A stretch of 64,000 nt of DNA from Pseudomonas alcaligenes. GTDB taxonomy: Bacteria; Pseudomonadota; Gammaproteobacteria; Pseudomonadales; Pseudomonadaceae. Positions 54,134-64,000 of the stretch are shown in pieces (within the stretch, counting starts at the first letter, position 1; every line of letters begins with the position of its first letter). The stretch covers positions 687,001 through 751,000 of the forward strand of contig NZ_CP154874.1 of assembly GCF_041729615.1 (NCBI RefSeq). Reading direction: 5' to 3'. The notes under the pieces were generated by a model. It was not told where the DNA came from. It saw only the letters and a list, made by a program, of their open reading frames with translations, and searched no databases. The translations under genes were made by a program, and so were the position numbers.

Positions 54134-54877
54134 TCAGCTCATGTACATGCCGCCATTCACCGGCACCGTGGCACCCGTGACGTAGGCTGCGCCGTCGGAA
54201 GCGAGGAAGCCCACCACCTTGGCGATCTCCTCGGCCTGGCCCAGGCGGCCCAGCGGAATCTGGGTCAGCAGCGCCTCGCGCTGGGCTTCCGGCAGCTCGC
54301 GGGTCATGTCGGTATCGATGAAGCCGGGCGCTACCGAGTTGACGGTGATGGCGCGCGAGCCCACTTCACGGGCCAGGGCGCGGCTGAAGCCTTCCAGGCC
54401 GGCCTTGGCCGCCGCGTAGTTGGCCTGTCCGGCATTGCCCATGGCACCGACCACCGAGCCGATGTTGATGATGCGGCCCCAGCGCGCCTTGGTCATGCCG
54501 CGCAGCACGGCCTTGGACAGGCGGAACAGGCTGTTGAGGTTGGTGTTGATGACGTCGAACCACTCCTCGTCCTTCATCCGCAGCATCAGGTTGTCGCGGG
54601 TGATGCCGGCGTTGTTGACCAGGATGGCCACGGCGCCGAAGTCCTTCTGGATCTGCTCCAGAACGGCATCCACCGACTCGCTGTTGGACACATCCAGCAT
54701 CAGGCCGGCACCCTGGATGCCCTGCTCTTTGAGCGCCTCGCCGATGCGCGCGGCACCGGCCTCGCTGGTGGCAGTACCAATCACGGTGGCGCCCTGGCGA
54801 CCCAGCTCGAACGCGATGGCCTGGCCGATACCACGGCTGGCGCCGGTGACCAGTGCAACCTTGCCTTGCAGACTCAT
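54134..54877 (-). CDS. fabG: 3-oxoacyl-ACP reductase
   Basis: NADPH-dependent short-chain dehydrogenase reducing 3-oxoacyl-ACP. GASRGIG, NNAG, the catalytic Ser and YxxxK (ANYAAAKAG) are all present in 247 residues. ATG at 54877 has AAGGAG 7 nt upstream. It lies 17 bp after fabD. Confidence 0.96.
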   Translation of the reverse strand: MSLQGKVALVTGASRGIGQAIAFELGRQGATVIGTATSEAGAARIGEALKEQGIQGAGLMLDVSNSESVDAVLEQIQKDFGAVAILVNNAGITRDNLMLRMKDEEWFDVINTNLNSLFRLSKAVLRGMTKARWGRIINIGSVVGAMGNAGQANYAAAKAGLEGFSRALAREVGSRAITVNSVAPGFIDTDMTRELPEAQREALLTQIPLGRLGQAEEIAKVVGFLASDGAAYVTGATVPVNGGMYMS

Positions 54878-54894
54878 GTTTCTCTCCTTGTGAC

Positions 54895-55833
54895 TCAGGC
54901 CAGCGCCGCACGCACGGCGGCGAAGGCGTCCGGGGTTTCCAGATTGTGGGTATTGATACCTTTGACGCAGCGCTTGTTGAGGCCGGCCAGCACCTTGCCC
55001 GGGCCGCACTCGACCAGTTCGGTGACGCCGCGCTCGGCAAGGAACTGCACACTCTCGACCCAGCGCACCGGGCTGTACAGCTGGGCCAGCAGGTCGCGCT
55101 TGAGGGTTTCGAGGTCGGCCGGCACGGCGGCGCTGACGTTCTGCACCAGGGCGATCTGCGGTGCCTGCCAGGCCAGGCCGTTGACCGCCGCGGCAAACTT
55201 CTCGGCTGCCGGGCGCATCAGCGCGCAATGCGACGGCACGCTGACCGGCAGCGGCATGGCCCGCTTGGCGCCCCGCGCCTTGCAGGCTTCGATGGCACGC
55301 TCGACCGCAGCAGCGCTGCCGGCGATCACCACCTGACCCGGCGCATTGAAATTGACCGCACTGACCACCTCGCCCTGCGCCGCCTCGGCACAGGCGGCCA
55401 GCACGTCGGCATCCTCCAGGCCGAGAATGGCAGCCATGCCGCCCTGCCCGGCCGGCACGGCCTGCTGCATCAACTGGCCACGCAGCTCGACCAGCTTGAC
55501 CGCATCGCGGAATTCGATGGCTCCGGCGGCCACCAGCGCCGAGTACTCACCCAGGCTGTGGCCGGCGACGAAGGCCGGGCGGGCGCCGCCTTCGGCCAGC
55601 CACAGGCGCCAGAGGGCAACGGAGGCAGTCATAATGGCCGGCTGGGTCTTGTCGGTTTCGTTCAGGCGCTCCTCCGGCCCCTGCTGGGTCAGCGCCCAGA
55701 GGTCGTAGCCGAGTGCCTCGGAGGCCTCGCCGAAGGTATCGCGGATCAGCGCCTGCTGGGCGCCCAGCTCGGCGAGCATGCCGAGCGATTGCGAACCCTG
55801 GCCAGGGAAGACAAATGCGAGGGAGGCGGACAT
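54895..55833 (-). CDS. fabD: Malonyl-CoA:ACP transacylase
   Basis: Loads malonyl units onto ACP (312 residues). Active-site Ser in GHSLGEYSA, His in SVPSHCALM. The ATG at 55833 has AAGGGA 8 nt upstream; a TTG one codon earlier is unlikely. In E. coli fabH lies between plsX and fabD; here plsX is followed directly by fabD, as is usual in Pseudomonas, so the initiating condensing enzyme must be encoded elsewhere. Confidence 0.96.
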   Translation of the reverse strand: MSASLAFVFPGQGSQSLGMLAELGAQQALIRDTFGEASEALGYDLWALTQQGPEERLNETDKTQPAIMTASVALWRLWLAEGGARPAFVAGHSLGEYSALVAAGAIEFRDAVKLVELRGQLMQQAVPAGQGGMAAILGLEDADVLAACAEAAQGEVVSAVNFNAPGQVVIAGSAAAVERAIEACKARGAKRAMPLPVSVPSHCALMRPAAEKFAAAVNGLAWQAPQIALVQNVSAAVPADLETLKRDLLAQLYSPVRWVESVQFLAERGVTELVECGPGKVLAGLNKRCVKGINTHNLETPDAFAAVRAALA

Positions 55834-56014
55834 CAAAACTTTCCCTTATCTAGTCGATGGAAGTGGCGCAGCATGGCGCGCCGGGAACTGCAGATTGGAT
55901 GGAGCCGCCACGCCAGCGGTCACAGGCAGGCGCGCCCGGTTTTGCCAAAATAGCGATTACGCGCGCTCAAAAGACGGACCCGGGCAGCGGCAGGACACAT
56001 GGCGGAGCCGCTCG

Positions 56015-57025
56015 TCAGAGCAGCAGATCCTCGAGGCGGCCATGCAGGCGCTGCGGCAGATTCTCGCGCACTTCGATGACGGCCCGCCGAATGGCACTCT
56101 GAAAGCCCTCGACACTGGCCGCGCCATGGCTCTTCACCACGATGCCCTGCAGCCCGAGGAAGCTGGCACCGTTGTGCCGCGCCGGTGCCAGTTCGCCCTG
56201 CAGGCGCTTGAGTAGCGGCATGGCCACGGCACCGGCCAGGCGGGAGACGATACCCTCGTTGAACAGCGCCTCGATCCGCGCGGAGATCATCGACACCAGG
56301 CCCTCGCTGGATTTCAGCAGGATATTGCCGACGAAACCGTCGCACACCACCACATCGGCCTCGCCCCGGTACAGGCCATCGCCCTCGACGAAACCGATGT
56401 AGTTCAGGCCCTGCGCCTGCTGCAACAGGCTGGCGGCCAGCTTGACCTGCTGGTTGCCCTTGATGTTCTCGGTCCCGACATTGAGCAGGGCAACCCGCGG
56501 CGACTGCACGCCCTGGGCCTCGGCAGCCACGGCCCCCATCACGGCGAACTGGTAGAGCTGCTCGGCGCTGCAGTCGACGTTGGCCCCCAGGTCGAGCAGA
56601 TGGCATACGCCTCTGGCCGTGGGCACGGCAGTGACCATCGCCGGCCTATCGATGCCCGGCAGGGGCTTGAGCACATATAAAGAGAGGGCCATCAGCGCAC
56701 CGGTATTGCCGGCACTGACGCAGGCCCTGGCCCGACCGCTGCGCACCAGCTCGAGCATGACTCGCATGGAGGCATCGGGTTTGCCGCGCAGGGCATGGGT
56801 GGGACGCTCGTCCATACCGATCACCTCACTGGCGTGCTCGACCTGCAGACGCGCGCGGTCGACACCCGGATGACGGGCAATCAGTTCTTCGAGGACGGGA
56901 GCTTGGCCGACGAGGACCAGGTGCAGCGAGGGGAATTCAGCCAGACTGGCGACGCAGGCTGGAACAATGCAGTGGGGACCGAAGTCCCCACCCATTGCAT
57001 CAATCGCGATCAGCGGAGCGGACAA
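56015..57025 (-). CDS. plsX: Phosphate acyltransferase PlsX
   Basis: Makes acyl-phosphate from acyl-ACP for phospholipid synthesis. The 336-residue protein begins [17 protein letters not shown], the PlsX hallmark, and has [11 protein letters not shown] and [12 protein letters not shown]. It starts 3 bp after the rpmF stop and is followed by fabD with a 181-bp gap where no gene is seen. Confidence 0.96.
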   Translation of the reverse strand: MSAPLIAIDAMGGDFGPHCIVPACVASLAEFPSLHLVLVGQAPVLEELIARHPGVDRARLQVEHASEVIGMDERPTHALRGKPDASMRVMLELVRSGRARACVSAGNTGALMALSLYVLKPLPGIDRPAMVTAVPTARGVCHLLDLGANVDCSAEQLYQFAVMGAVAAEAQGVQSPRVALLNVGTENIKGNQQVKLAASLLQQAQGLNYIGFVEGDGLYRGEADVVVCDGFVGNILLKSSEGLVSMISARIEALFNEGIVSRLAGAVAMPLLKRLQGELAPARHNGASFLGLQGIVVKSHGAASVEGFQSAIRRAVIEVRENLPQRLHGRLEDLLL

Positions 57026-57028
57026 GGA

Positions 57029-57211
57029 TTACTCGTCAGCGCCCTTGTCGATCACTTTACGGCCACGGTAGAAGCCTTCCGGCGACACGTGGTGACGCAG
57101 GTGAACTTCACCGGTGCTCTTCTCGACGGACAGAGCGTTGGCCTCGAGAGCGTCGTGGGAACGGCGCATGTCGCGGGCAGAGCGGGATTTTTTGTTCTGC
57201 TGAACAGCCAT
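57029..57211 (-). CDS. rpmF: Ribosomal protein bL32
   Basis: A 60-residue basic ribosomal protein with the standard start [20 protein letters not shown]. The zinc-binding cysteines of some L32 proteins are absent, so this is the Cys-free type usual in gammaproteobacteria. It lies between yceD and plsX, a conserved arrangement. Confidence 0.97.
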   Translation of the reverse strand: MAVQQNKKSRSARDMRRSHDALEANALSVEKSTGEVHLRHHVSPEGFYRGRKVIDKGADE

Positions 57212-57224
57212 AACTCAATAACTC

Positions 57225-57752
57225 CTAAACGTTTGGGTCACGCTTTAACTGCGCCAAAACACTGAACGGGTTGGACCGCGATACCTCGTCCTCGCTCGAC
57301 TCGGGCTCTTTAGCACCGGCCGGCTGCTGGCAATCCTCAGGGGCATGGGCCGGAACGATGGGCAAAGCGAGCAACAGCTCATCTTCGACCAGCGTCAGCA
57401 GATCCAACGGATCTTCACCCACTTCCAGCACGTCATAGCCCTTGGGCAGCGACTGGGTATCCGCACCTTCCTTCACCACCGCGTAATGACACTCGCTGCG
57501 GATCGGCAGGGCGACCAGTTCCAGACAACGCTGGCAAACCATCTTGACCTCAACCTCGAGCTCGCTGTGAATACTCACAGCTCGACGCTCGCCACGTTCG
57601 AAGACCAGCTTCGCGCGCACCTTGCCGGAATCATCTTCCAGCGAGTCGCACAGTCGCTCGAAACTGGCCAGCGGCATCTCCCCTTCGAGAGTGACACCGC
57701 GATCGGCGAGTTTGCGCGGATCAACGTGAGGTGGAATCGGCCCATTCGACAT
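57225..57752 (-). CDS. yceD: YceD / DUF177 protein, 23S rRNA accumulation
   Basis: A 175-residue DUF177 protein with the conserved pair CQRCLE and DLLTLVEDELLLALP. The E. coli homologue is needed for normal 23S rRNA levels. First gene of the rpmF-plsX-fab operon; its gap of 13 bp to rpmF indicates co-transcription. Divergent from the maf gene. Confidence 0.92.
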   Translation of the reverse strand: MSNGPIPPHVDPRKLADRGVTLEGEMPLASFERLCDSLEDDSGKVRAKLVFERGERRAVSIHSELEVEVKMVCQRCLELVALPIRSECHYAVVKEGADTQSLPKGYDVLEVGEDPLDLLTLVEDELLLALPIVPAHAPEDCQQPAGAKEPESSEDEVSRSNPFSVLAQLKRDPNV

Positions 57753-57859
57753 AGGCGCGGTATTCTAGGGATGCACCCCTCCCCTGTCAAAGGAATTTCC
57801 GCCCTGTCCGTCGCCTGCGCCGGCCGCTAAAATCCGCCGCCCGTCCCGGAGATCGCCCC

Positions 57860-58438
57860 ATGCTGCCCCTGGTGCTTGCCTCAAGCTCACCCTACCGTCG
57901 TGAACTGCTGGCGCGCCTGCGCCACCCCTTCACCTGGGCCTCGCCCGCCATCGACGAGACGGCACTCCCCGGGGAGGACGCCGAAGCCCTGGTGCGGCGC
58001 CTAGCCGAAGCCAAGGCCCGCGCCCTCGGCGAGTTGCACCCCGCGCACCTGATCATCGGCTCGGACCAGGTCGCCGTGCTGGACCGGCAGATCCTCGGCA
58101 AGCCCCACGACTTCAGCCGCGCCCGCAGCCAGCTACTGGCCGCCAGCGGCAACAGCGTGACCTTCCTCACCGGCCTGGCCCTGCTCAACAGCGCCAGCGG
58201 ACGCTGCCAGGTGGACGCTATTGCCTTTACCGTGCATTTTCGCCAACTGAGCGAAGAGCAGATCACCCGCTACCTGCAGGCCGAACAACCCTACGACTGC
58301 GCCGGCAGCTTCAAGGCCGAGGGCCTGGGCGTCAGCCTGTTCCGCGCCACCGAAGGAGAGGACGGCACCAGCCTGGTCGGCCTGCCCCTGATCCGCCTGG
58401 TGCACATGCTTGCAGAAGAAGGCGTGGCCATTCCCTGA
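57860..58438 (+). CDS. Maf-family nucleotide pyrophosphatase (YceF type)
   Basis: A 192-residue Maf/Ham1-fold enzyme that hydrolyses modified nucleoside triphosphates such as m7GTP. Signature LASSSPYRRELLARL at the start, IIGSDQVAVLD and GSFKAEGLG follow. It matches the YceF subgroup rather than YhdE. A bidirectional terminator follows. Confidence 0.9.
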   Translation: MLPLVLASSSPYRRELLARLRHPFTWASPAIDETALPGEDAEALVRRLAEAKARALGELHPAHLIIGSDQVAVLDRQILGKPHDFSRARSQLLAASGNSVTFLTGLALLNSASGRCQVDAIAFTVHFRQLSEEQITRYLQAEQPYDCAGSFKAEGLGVSLFRATEGEDGTSLVGLPLIRLVHMLAEEGVAIP

Positions 58439-58455
58439 ACCCTCTCTATCAATGA

Positions 58456-58482
58456 AAAAACCCGGCATTGGCCGGGCTTTTT
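58456..58482. terminator. Bidirectional terminator between maf and sppA
   Basis: A-run, then CCCGGC (58461-58466), ATTG loop, GCCGGG (58471-58476), then a T-rich run; the arms extend with AAAA/TTTT. It serves the convergent maf and sppA genes. Confidence 0.85.
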
Positions 58483-58493
58483 CATTGCGCCAC

Positions 58494-59468
58494 TCAACGC
58501 AGGGTCGGCCCCTGGAAGCCCATCCATAGCGCCAGGTGCTCGGCCACGCTGGCGCCGAGCTTCTTGGTGAAACGATCCAGCGGGCTTTCCTCGCGAGTGA
58601 AGTCGACTATGTCCTTGGCGCCTATCACCTCGCGCGCCACATAGCTGCTGCTGCCCAGCGCGTCCACCAGGCCCAGCGCCAGGGCCTGCTCGCCGGACCA
58701 GATCAGCCCGGAGAACAACTCCGGATGCTGGTCGACCTTGAGCCGCTCGCCACGCCCTTTCTTCACGCTGTCGATGAACTGCTTGTGGGTGGTTTCCAGC
58801 ACACCCTGCCAGAAACGGGTCTCTTCCTCCTTGGGCGGCTGGAAGGGATCGAGGAAGGCCTTGTGCTCACCGGAGGTGTAAACGCGCCGATCGACCCCGA
58901 CCTTCTCCATCACCCCGACGAAGCCGAAGGTGGTCGCAGTGACACCGATGGAGCCAACCAGACTGGCCTTGTCGGCGTAGATCTGATCGGCGGCACTGGC
59001 AATGTAGTAGGCACCGGAGGCCCCCAGATCACTGATCACCGCATAGACCTTGATATCCGGATACTCGCCACGCAGGCGCTTGATCTCGTCATAGATGTAG
59101 CCGGACTGCACCGGGCTGCCGCCCGGGCTGTTGATGCGCAGGATGATGCCCTTGGTCTTCTCGTTCTCAAAGGCCGCGCGCAGGCTGCTGACGATATTGT
59201 CAGCACTGGCCTCTTCCTCCGCCATGATCATGCCGCGCACCTCGATCAACGCCGTATGGCTCTCGGCCACGGACGCGGACGCGGACTTGCTCAGCTTGAG
59301 CAGCGGCGAGAACAGCAGCAGGGTGACGAACAGGTAAACGAATACCAGCAGCTTGAAGAAGATGCCCCAGCGCCGGGCACGACGCTGCTCGATGACGCTC
59401 GCCTGCAGGGTCTTTTCCAGCAGGTTCCAGGCCTTCTCGTCGCCCGACGCCCTCAATTCATCCGACAT
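58494..59468 (-). CDS. sppA: Signal peptide peptidase SppA (36K type)
   Basis: Membrane-bound serine protease of the S49 family. The 324-residue protein has one transmembrane helix (about 35-57) and a periplasmic catalytic domain with the Ser of GASGAYYIAS and the Lys of YADKASLVGSIGV, forming the Ser-Lys dyad. It cuts leftover signal peptides. ATG at 59468 overlaps the HAD gene's stop by 11 bp. Confidence 0.92.
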   Translation of the reverse strand: MSDELRASGDEKAWNLLEKTLQASVIEQRRARRWGIFFKLLVFVYLFVTLLLFSPLLKLSKSASASVAESHTALIEVRGMIMAEEEASADNIVSSLRAAFENEKTKGIILRINSPGGSPVQSGYIYDEIKRLRGEYPDIKVYAVISDLGASGAYYIASAADQIYADKASLVGSIGVTATTFGFVGVMEKVGVDRRVYTSGEHKAFLDPFQPPKEEETRFWQGVLETTHKQFIDSVKKGRGERLKVDQHPELFSGLIWSGEQALALGLVDALGSSSYVAREVIGAKDIVDFTREESPLDRFTKKLGASVAEHLALWMGFQGPTLR

Positions 59469-60153
59469 ACTCGCCCACCTCGACAGTTGCAACTGATGCG
59501 CACCCTTGCAGCCAGGCACGCAATTCGGAAAACTCGCTGATCGCCAGGCGCGGCCCGTGGGCACGCAGGCTCTCCAGCGGCTGCGCGCCAAAGCCCACCG
59601 CCACCGAGTCCATCCCCGCATTGCGCGCCATCTGCAGGTCGAAGACCGAATCGCCGACCATCAGTGCTCGCGCAGGCGCCACGGCGCAATGCTGGAGAAT
59701 CTCGTGCAGCATGCGCGGGTGCGGCTTGCTGGCCGTTTCATCGGCACAGCGGGTGACATCGAAATAATCCAGCCAGCCCCGCCCTTGCAATACCCGCTGC
59801 AAGCCGCGGCGACTCTTGCCGGTGGCCACCGCCAGACGGTAGCCCTGCTCGCGAAAGGCTTCCAGTGACTCCTCGACCCCGTCGAACAGGGCCGAAGGCT
59901 CGTTTTCCAGCGCCAGGTAATGCTCGCTGTACCCCTCGCGAAAACGCTCGACCAGGACGGCCTCGCGCAGCTCCGGGTAGAGCGTCTGGATAGCTTCCGG
60001 CAGGCCCAGGCCTATGATGCCCCTAATCGCCTCGTCGCTGCGCTGCGGCAGACCACAGGTATCGGCGGCACGCCGCATGGACTCGACGATGCGACCAATC
60101 GAGTCGACCAGCGTGCCGTCCCAGTCGAAGATCAACAGCTGATAGTCAGGCAC
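59458..60153 (-). CDS. HAD-superfamily hydrolase (phosphoglycolate phosphatase-like)
   Basis: A 231-residue HAD phosphatase: DWDGTLVDS (nucleophile Asp), [15 protein letters not shown] and GDSVFD give the four HAD motifs. The GTG start at 60153 has GGAG 7 nt upstream and lies 6 bp inside the rluC stop region. In other Pseudomonas the gene in the rluC-sppA space is an HAD hydrolase too; the substrate is not assigned here. Confidence 0.9.
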   Translation of the reverse strand: MPDYQLLIFDWDGTLVDSIGRIVESMRRAADTCGLPQRSDEAIRGIIGLGLPEAIQTLYPELREAVLVERFREGYSEHYLALENEPSALFDGVEESLEAFREQGYRLAVATGKSRRGLQRVLQGRGWLDYFDVTRCADETASKPHPRMLHEILQHCAVAPARALMVGDSVFDLQMARNAGMDSVAVGFGAQPLESLRAHGPRLAISEFSELRAWLQGCASVATVEVGEYVG

Positions 60154-61099
60154 CGAGACGCTCCAGAGTCTGCGCCCACATCTCGTCGACCTCGGCCTCC
60201 AGCTCCAGGCGCTGGCCATCCGGCAGCTCGAGCTTGAGCTGATAGGCGTGCAGGAACAGGCGCTTGCCACCCAGCTCGCGGATCTCGCGGGTGAAGTCTT
60301 CGTCGCCATACTTGGCATCACCGGCAATCGAATGCCCGGCATGCTTGGCGTGCACGCGGATCTGGTGGGTGCGCCCGGTGATCGGACTGGCCTCGACCAG
60401 GGTGGCGAATTCGCCGAAGCGGCGCAGCACGCGGAACTCGGTGAGCGCCTCCTTGCCCTCGGGATTGACCTCGACCATGCGCTCACCGGAGCGCAGGTTG
60501 TTCTTCAGCAAGGGCGCGGCGACCTTCTTCTTCGAGGTCGGCCAGCTGCCGCGCACCAGCGCCATGTAGCGCTTGTCCACACCGTCGCCGCGCAGCGCCT
60601 CGTGCAGGTGGCGCAACATGCTGCGCTTCTTGGCGATCATCAGCAGGCCGGAGGTGTCACGATCCAGGCGATGCACCAGCTCGATATCCTTGGCATCCGG
60701 GCGCAACTGGCGGAACGCCTCGATCACCCCGTAATTGAGGCCGCTGCCGCCATGCACGGCGATGCCGGCCGGCTTGTTCAGCACGATCAGCGCCTTGTCC
60801 TCGTAGACGATGGCCGCCTCCAGGCGCTCCAGCAGACTCTGCGCCAGCGGCGCCGGCTCATCACGCTCGGCCAGGCGCAGCGGCGGCACGCGCACCACGT
60901 CGCCGGCCTGCAGCTTGTATTCGGGCTTGATCCGACCCTTGTTCACCCGCACCTCGCCCTTGCGCAGGATGCGATAGATAAGGGTCTTGGGCACACCCTT
61001 GAGCTGGGTGCGAAGGAAATTGTCGATGCGCTGGCCGGCGAGCTCAGGCGCGACTTCGAGCAGCTGGACGCCGGAAGTCGGAGAGGCGGGAGTAGTCAT
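60146..61099 (-). CDS. rluC: 23S rRNA pseudouridine synthase RluC
   Basis: Makes pseudouridines at 955, 2504 and 2580 of 23S rRNA in E. coli. The 317-residue protein has an N-terminal S4 RNA-binding domain ([13 protein letters not shown]) and the catalytic motif [11 protein letters not shown] with the nucleophilic Asp. It is divergent from rne, as in E. coli and Pseudomonas. Confidence 0.94.
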   Translation of the reverse strand: MTTPASPTSGVQLLEVAPELAGQRIDNFLRTQLKGVPKTLIYRILRKGEVRVNKGRIKPEYKLQAGDVVRVPPLRLAERDEPAPLAQSLLERLEAAIVYEDKALIVLNKPAGIAVHGGSGLNYGVIEAFRQLRPDAKDIELVHRLDRDTSGLLMIAKKRSMLRHLHEALRGDGVDKRYMALVRGSWPTSKKKVAAPLLKNNLRSGERMVEVNPEGKEALTEFRVLRRFGEFATLVEASPITGRTHQIRVHAKHAGHSIAGDAKYGDEDFTREIRELGGKRLFLHAYQLKLELPDGQRLELEAEVDEMWAQTLERLGA

Positions 61100-61127
61100 T
61101 TGTCAATCATAACAATTTTTTATGGAA

Positions 61128-61156
61128 TTGAAGCACTTAATCATTGCTGCTATAGT
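61128..61156 (+). promoter_or_regulatory. Sigma-70 promoter of rne
   Basis: TTGAAG (61128-61133) and TATAGT (61151-61156) with a 17-bp spacer, the best match to consensus in the window. The start near 61163 gives rne a leader of about 530 nt. Confidence 0.8.
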
Positions 61157-61162
61157 CGCGAA

Positions 61163-61691
61163 CGCCGCCAAAAGCGGCCCGGCCAGCGGGTGACCGACAA
61201 CCTTGCCACCCCTGCCGAGCGCAACCCTTTCAGGACGTGAGGCCGTCCGACGGGACTTTCGCCGCAACTAGAGCGCGAACACCCCCGGAAACAAAGCCTT
61301 GAGCCACAAGAGCCTTGAGCGCAGCAGTCGCGACCAGGCTCGACAGACGCGCAGGCCCAGCCTGCGGTAATGCAAACCCGCTGCGGATTCTGCGAGCGGC
61401 ACCCGATTTCAGCGATACGTGTAGGGTGGAGATGCACAACCGTCGGACAGCGTAGCTACAGGCATTACCCAGACGCTTCAGATTCGTCCGCACCGACCGG
61501 TTGATTCCTCCCCTGACTGAGTGCTTCTGTCACCACAGCAAACAGGAGCGTAGTCGCGGCCCGGCCCTATTGGCCTGACCGCTGGACACTGGAGTGATTT
61601 ACGACCACTCCTGAACGCGCCCTGACACCGACCGTGAGAGTCGTGTGTGCCAAACGCCGTTTCCGGCAGCCCCGGAAACCATTGGTACAAC
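61163..61691 (+). other. Long 5' leader of rne
   Basis: About 530 nt between the promoter and the ATG at 61692 without a convincing gene. In E. coli the rne leader folds into hairpins through which RNase E limits its own level; a leader of this size suggests similar feedback here, but the conserved hairpin was not identified by eye. Confidence 0.5.
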
Positions 61692-64000
61692 ATGAAAAGA
61701 ATGCTGATCAACGCAACTCAGCCCGAAGAGTTGCGTGTCGCCCTGGTAGACGGCCAGAAGCTCTACGACCTGGACATCGAGTCCGGCGCGCGCGAGCAGA
61801 AGAAGGCCAACATCTACAAGGGCCGCATCACCCGCGTCGAGCCCAGTCTCGAAGCGGCTTTCGTCGACTTCGGCGCCGAGCGCCACGGCTTCCTGCCGCT
61901 CAAGGAAATCTCCCGCGAATACTTCAGCAAGTCGCCCGAAGGCGGCCGCGTCAACATCAAGGAAGTATTGAAGGAAGGCCAGGAAGTCATCGTCCAGGTC
62001 GAGAAGGAAGAGCGCGGCAACAAGGGCGCCGCCCTCACCACCTTCATCAGCCTGGCCGGCCGCTACCTGGTGCTGATGCCCAACAACCCGCGCGCCGGCG
62101 GCATCTCGCGCCGCATCGAAGGCGAAGAGCGCAACGAACTGCGCGAGGCGCTGAACGGCCTCAACGCCCCGGCCGACATGGGCCTGATCGTGCGCACCGC
62201 CGGCCTCGGCCGCTCCAGCGAAGAGCTGCAGCTCGACCTGGACTACCTGATCCAGCTGTGGACCGCGATCAAGGAAGCTTCCCAGGACCGCGCCGCCCCG
62301 TTCCTGATCTACCAGGAATCCAACGTCATCATCCGCGCCATCCGCGACTACCTGCGCCAGGACATCGGCGAAGTACTGGTGGACAGCGTCGAGGCCCAGG
62401 AAGAAGCCCTGGCCTTCATCCAGCAGGTCATGCCGCAGTACGCCAGCAAGATCAAGCTGTACGAGGACAGCGTGCCGCTGTTCAACCGCTTCCAGATCGA
62501 GAGCCAGATCGAGACCGCCTTCCAGCGCGAAGTGAAGCTGCCGTCCGGCGGCTCCATCGTCATCGACCCGACCGAGGCCCTGGTGTCCATCGACATCAAC
62601 TCGGCGCGCGCCACCAAGGGCGGCGACATCGAGGAAACCGCCCTGCAGACCAACCTGGAAGCGGCCGAGGAAATCGCCCGCCAGCTGCGCCTGCGCGACA
62701 TCGGCGGCCTGATCGTCATCGACTTCATCGACATGACCCCTGCCAAGAACCAGCGCGCCGTGGAAGAGAAAGTCCGCGAAGCCCTGGAAGCCGACCGCGC
62801 CCGCGTTCAGGTCGGCCGCATCTCGCGCTTCGGCCTGCTGGAAATGTCCCGTCAGCGCCTGCGTCCGTCCCTCGGCGAGACCAGCGGCATCGTCTGCCCG
62901 CGCTGCAACGGTCAGGGCATCATCCGTGACGTCGAGTCGCTGTCGCTGGCCATCCTGCGTCTGATCGAGGAAGAGGCCCTGAAGGACCGCACCGCCGAGG
63001 TTCGCGCCCAGGTGCCGATCCCGGTTGCCGCCTTCCTGCTCAACGAGAAGCGCAACAGCATCACCAAGATCGAGCTGCGCACCCGTGCGCGCATCGTGAT
63101 CCTGCCGAACGATCATCTGGAAACCCCGCACTTCGAAGTCCAGCGCCTGCGCGACGACAGCCCGGAAGTGCTGAGCGGCCAGTCCAGCTACGAAATGACC
63201 CCGGCGGAAGTCGAAGACGCCCAGCCGGTCAGCGCCACCCGCACCCTGGTGCGCCAGGAAGCCGCGCTGAAGGCAACCCCGCCGCGCCCGGCCGCACCGA
63301 CCCCGGCCGCCCCGCTGGCACCGGCTGCCCCGACGCCGCAACCGAGCCTGTTCAAGGGCCTGGTCAAGTCGCTGGTGAGCCTGTTCGCCGGCAAGGAAGA
63401 AGAGCAGCAGCCGACCGCCGAAGCCAAGCCTGCCGAGCGCAAGCCGCGTGGCGACGAGCGCCGCAACGGCCGCCCGCAGAACCGCCGCGACGGCCGTGGC
63501 AACCGCGACCGCAGCGAGCGTGGCGAACGCGAAGAGCGCAAGCCGCGTGAAGAGCGTCAGCCGCGCGAAGCCCGCGAGCCACGCGAGGAACGCCAGCCGC
63601 GCGCCCCGCGCGAGGAGCGCCAGCCGCGTGAAGAGCGTCAGCCGCGCGAGGCCCGCGAACCACGCGAGCCGCGTGGCGAAGGCCAGGAAAACCGCCGCGA
63701 GCGCCAGCCGCGCGAGGGCCGCGAGCCGCGCGAGGAGCGCCGTCGCGAACTGCGCGAGCCGCTGGACGCCGCCACCGGCGAAGGCCAGGAGCCGCGTGCC
63801 GAACGAGCGCCGCGCGAGGAGCGCCAGCCGCGTCCGCCGCGCGAAGAGCGCCAACCGCGCAGCGAGGCGCTGAGCGCCGAGGCCGCCGAGGAAGAAGTGC
63901 TGGAGAACGTCGAGCAGCTGGAAGACGGCCAGGAAGCCGGTGAAGGCGGCGAGCGTCCGCGTCGCCGCTCCCGTGGCCAACGTCGCCGCAGCAACCGCCG
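61692..64000 (+). CDS. rne: Ribonuclease E (3' end outside window)
   Basis: Main endoribonuclease of mRNA decay and rRNA/tRNA processing. The frame is open to the window edge (769 residues visible). N-terminal catalytic half: [21 protein letters not shown], an S1 domain ([24 protein letters not shown]), the active-site Asp residues in [14 protein letters not shown] and IVIDFIDM, and the zinc-link CPRC. After residue ~520 follow an Ala/Pro linker, the amphipathic [14 protein letters not shown] membrane-anchor-like segment, and arginine-rich repeats ([12 protein letters not shown]) of the RNA-binding scaffold. The long open frame on the opposite strand is a shadow. Confidence 0.96.
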   Translation, partial: MKRMLINATQPEELRVALVDGQKLYDLDIESGAREQKKANIYKGRITRVEPSLEAAFVDFGAERHGFLPLKEISREYFSKSPEGGRVNIKEVLKEGQEVIVQVEKEERGNKGAALTTFISLAGRYLVLMPNNPRAGGISRRIEGEERNELREALNGLNAPADMGLIVRTAGLGRSSEELQLDLDYLIQLWTAIKEASQDRAAPFLIYQESNVIIRAIRDYLRQDIGEVLVDSVEAQEEALAFIQQVMPQYASKIKLYEDSVPLFNRFQIESQIETAFQREVKLPSGGSIVIDPTEALVSIDINSARATKGGDIEETALQTNLEAAEEIARQLRLRDIGGLIVIDFIDMTPAKNQRAVEEKVREALEADRARVQVGRISRFGLLEMSRQRLRPSLGETSGIVCPRCNGQGIIRDVESLSLAILRLIEEEALKDRTAEVRAQVPIPVAAFLLNEKRNSITKIELRTRARIVILPNDHLETPHFEVQRLRDDSPEVLSGQSSYEMTPAEVEDAQPVSATRTLVRQEAALKATPPRPAAPTPAAPLAPAAPTPQPSLFKGLVKSLVSLFAGKEEEQQPTAEAKPAERKPRGDERRNGRPQNRRDGRGNRDRSERGEREERKPREERQPREAREPREERQPRAPREERQPREERQPREAREPREPRGEGQENRRERQPREGREPREERRRELREPLDAATGEGQEPRAERAPREERQPRPPREERQPRSEALSAEAAEEEVLENVEQLEDGQEAGEGGERPRRRSRGQRRRSNR
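63535..63870 (+). repeat. Tandem Arg/Glu/Pro-coding repeats in rne
   Basis: Repeated units based on GAGCGCCAGCCGCG and GAAGAGCGTCAGCCGCG encode REERQPR/REAREPR blocks in the C-terminal scaffold of RNase E. Units vary in number and order, suggesting repeat-length change. Confidence 0.75.

Noticed and set aside
54895..57025. Absence of fabH between plsX and fabD considered as a deletion.
   Set aside because: Pseudomonas clusters normally lack it here; no remnant is visible in the 181-bp gap.
61599..63980. A 793-codon open frame on the minus strand opposite rne.
   Set aside because: Low-complexity Ala/Leu/Arg composition and exact opposition to rne identify it as an antisense artefact.

Overview
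The window is 64 kb of bacterial chromosome. High GC, strong NNC/NNG codon bias and gene order point to Pseudomonas: colR-colS followed by a methyltransferase and an inaA-type kinase; tatD-pilZ-holB-tmk-mltG-pabC-fabF-acpP-fabG-fabD-plsX-rpmF without fabH between plsX and fabD; an RgsA-like sRNA next to tatD; and a GDH-180 type NAD-glutamate dehydrogenase. It looks like a member of the genus outside P. aeruginosa, but the species cannot be fixed by reading alone. Both end genes are cut by the window: an ACR3 arsenite carrier on the left and rne on the right.

Layout. 1-8 kb: ACR3 carrier, a YefM/YoeB toxin-antitoxin pair with its operator, tRNA-Ser(GGA), crotonase, acyltransferase, lipoprotein, CorA transporter, glutamine amidotransferase, two microproteins and a solute-binding protein. 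8-13.3 kb: a FadB/thiolase beta-oxidation pair and a rhodanese/cytochrome c pair. 13.3-15.6 kb: an AT-rich insert with two unknown genes (a two-TM protein and a methyltransferase), then about 0.9 kb of structured repeats. 15.6-26 kb: an ATP-grasp/alpha-E/transglutaminase operon, a second amidotransferase and the 1620-residue glutamate dehydrogenase. 26-33.8 kb: a MoxR/DUF58/Bat (VWA) envelope-stress operon, interrupted by palindromic repeats, and a Coq4-like gene.

33.9-40.6 kb is the ColRS envelope island: a methyltransferase, an LPS-kinase-like gene carrying a frameshift, dgkA, colS and colR on one strand, and an LTA-synthase-like transferase plus a PAP2 phosphatase on the other. Two identical sites that fit the ColR consensus sit upstream of the two target operons. 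Together the genes suggest envelope modification from phospholipid donors, with DgkA recycling the diacylglycerol released.

40.8-47.4 kb: LysR/RidA, DUF1285, a DUF4823 lipoprotein, a radical SAM protein, MoaA, TetR and a class V aminotransferase. 47.4-57.8 kb: the RgsA-like sRNA and the fatty-acid/phospholipid cluster with replication (tmk, holB), peptidoglycan (mltG), folate (pabC) and pilus (pilZ) genes. 57.8-64 kb: Maf, then sppA/HAD/rluC divergent from rne, which has a strong sigma-70 promoter and a leader of about 530 nt.

The points most worth following up are the duplicated ColR sites, the covarying four-hairpin repeat pair at 14.87-15.49 kb, the AT-rich two-gene island, the inaA frameshift, and the RgsA-like gene with an RpoS-type -10.
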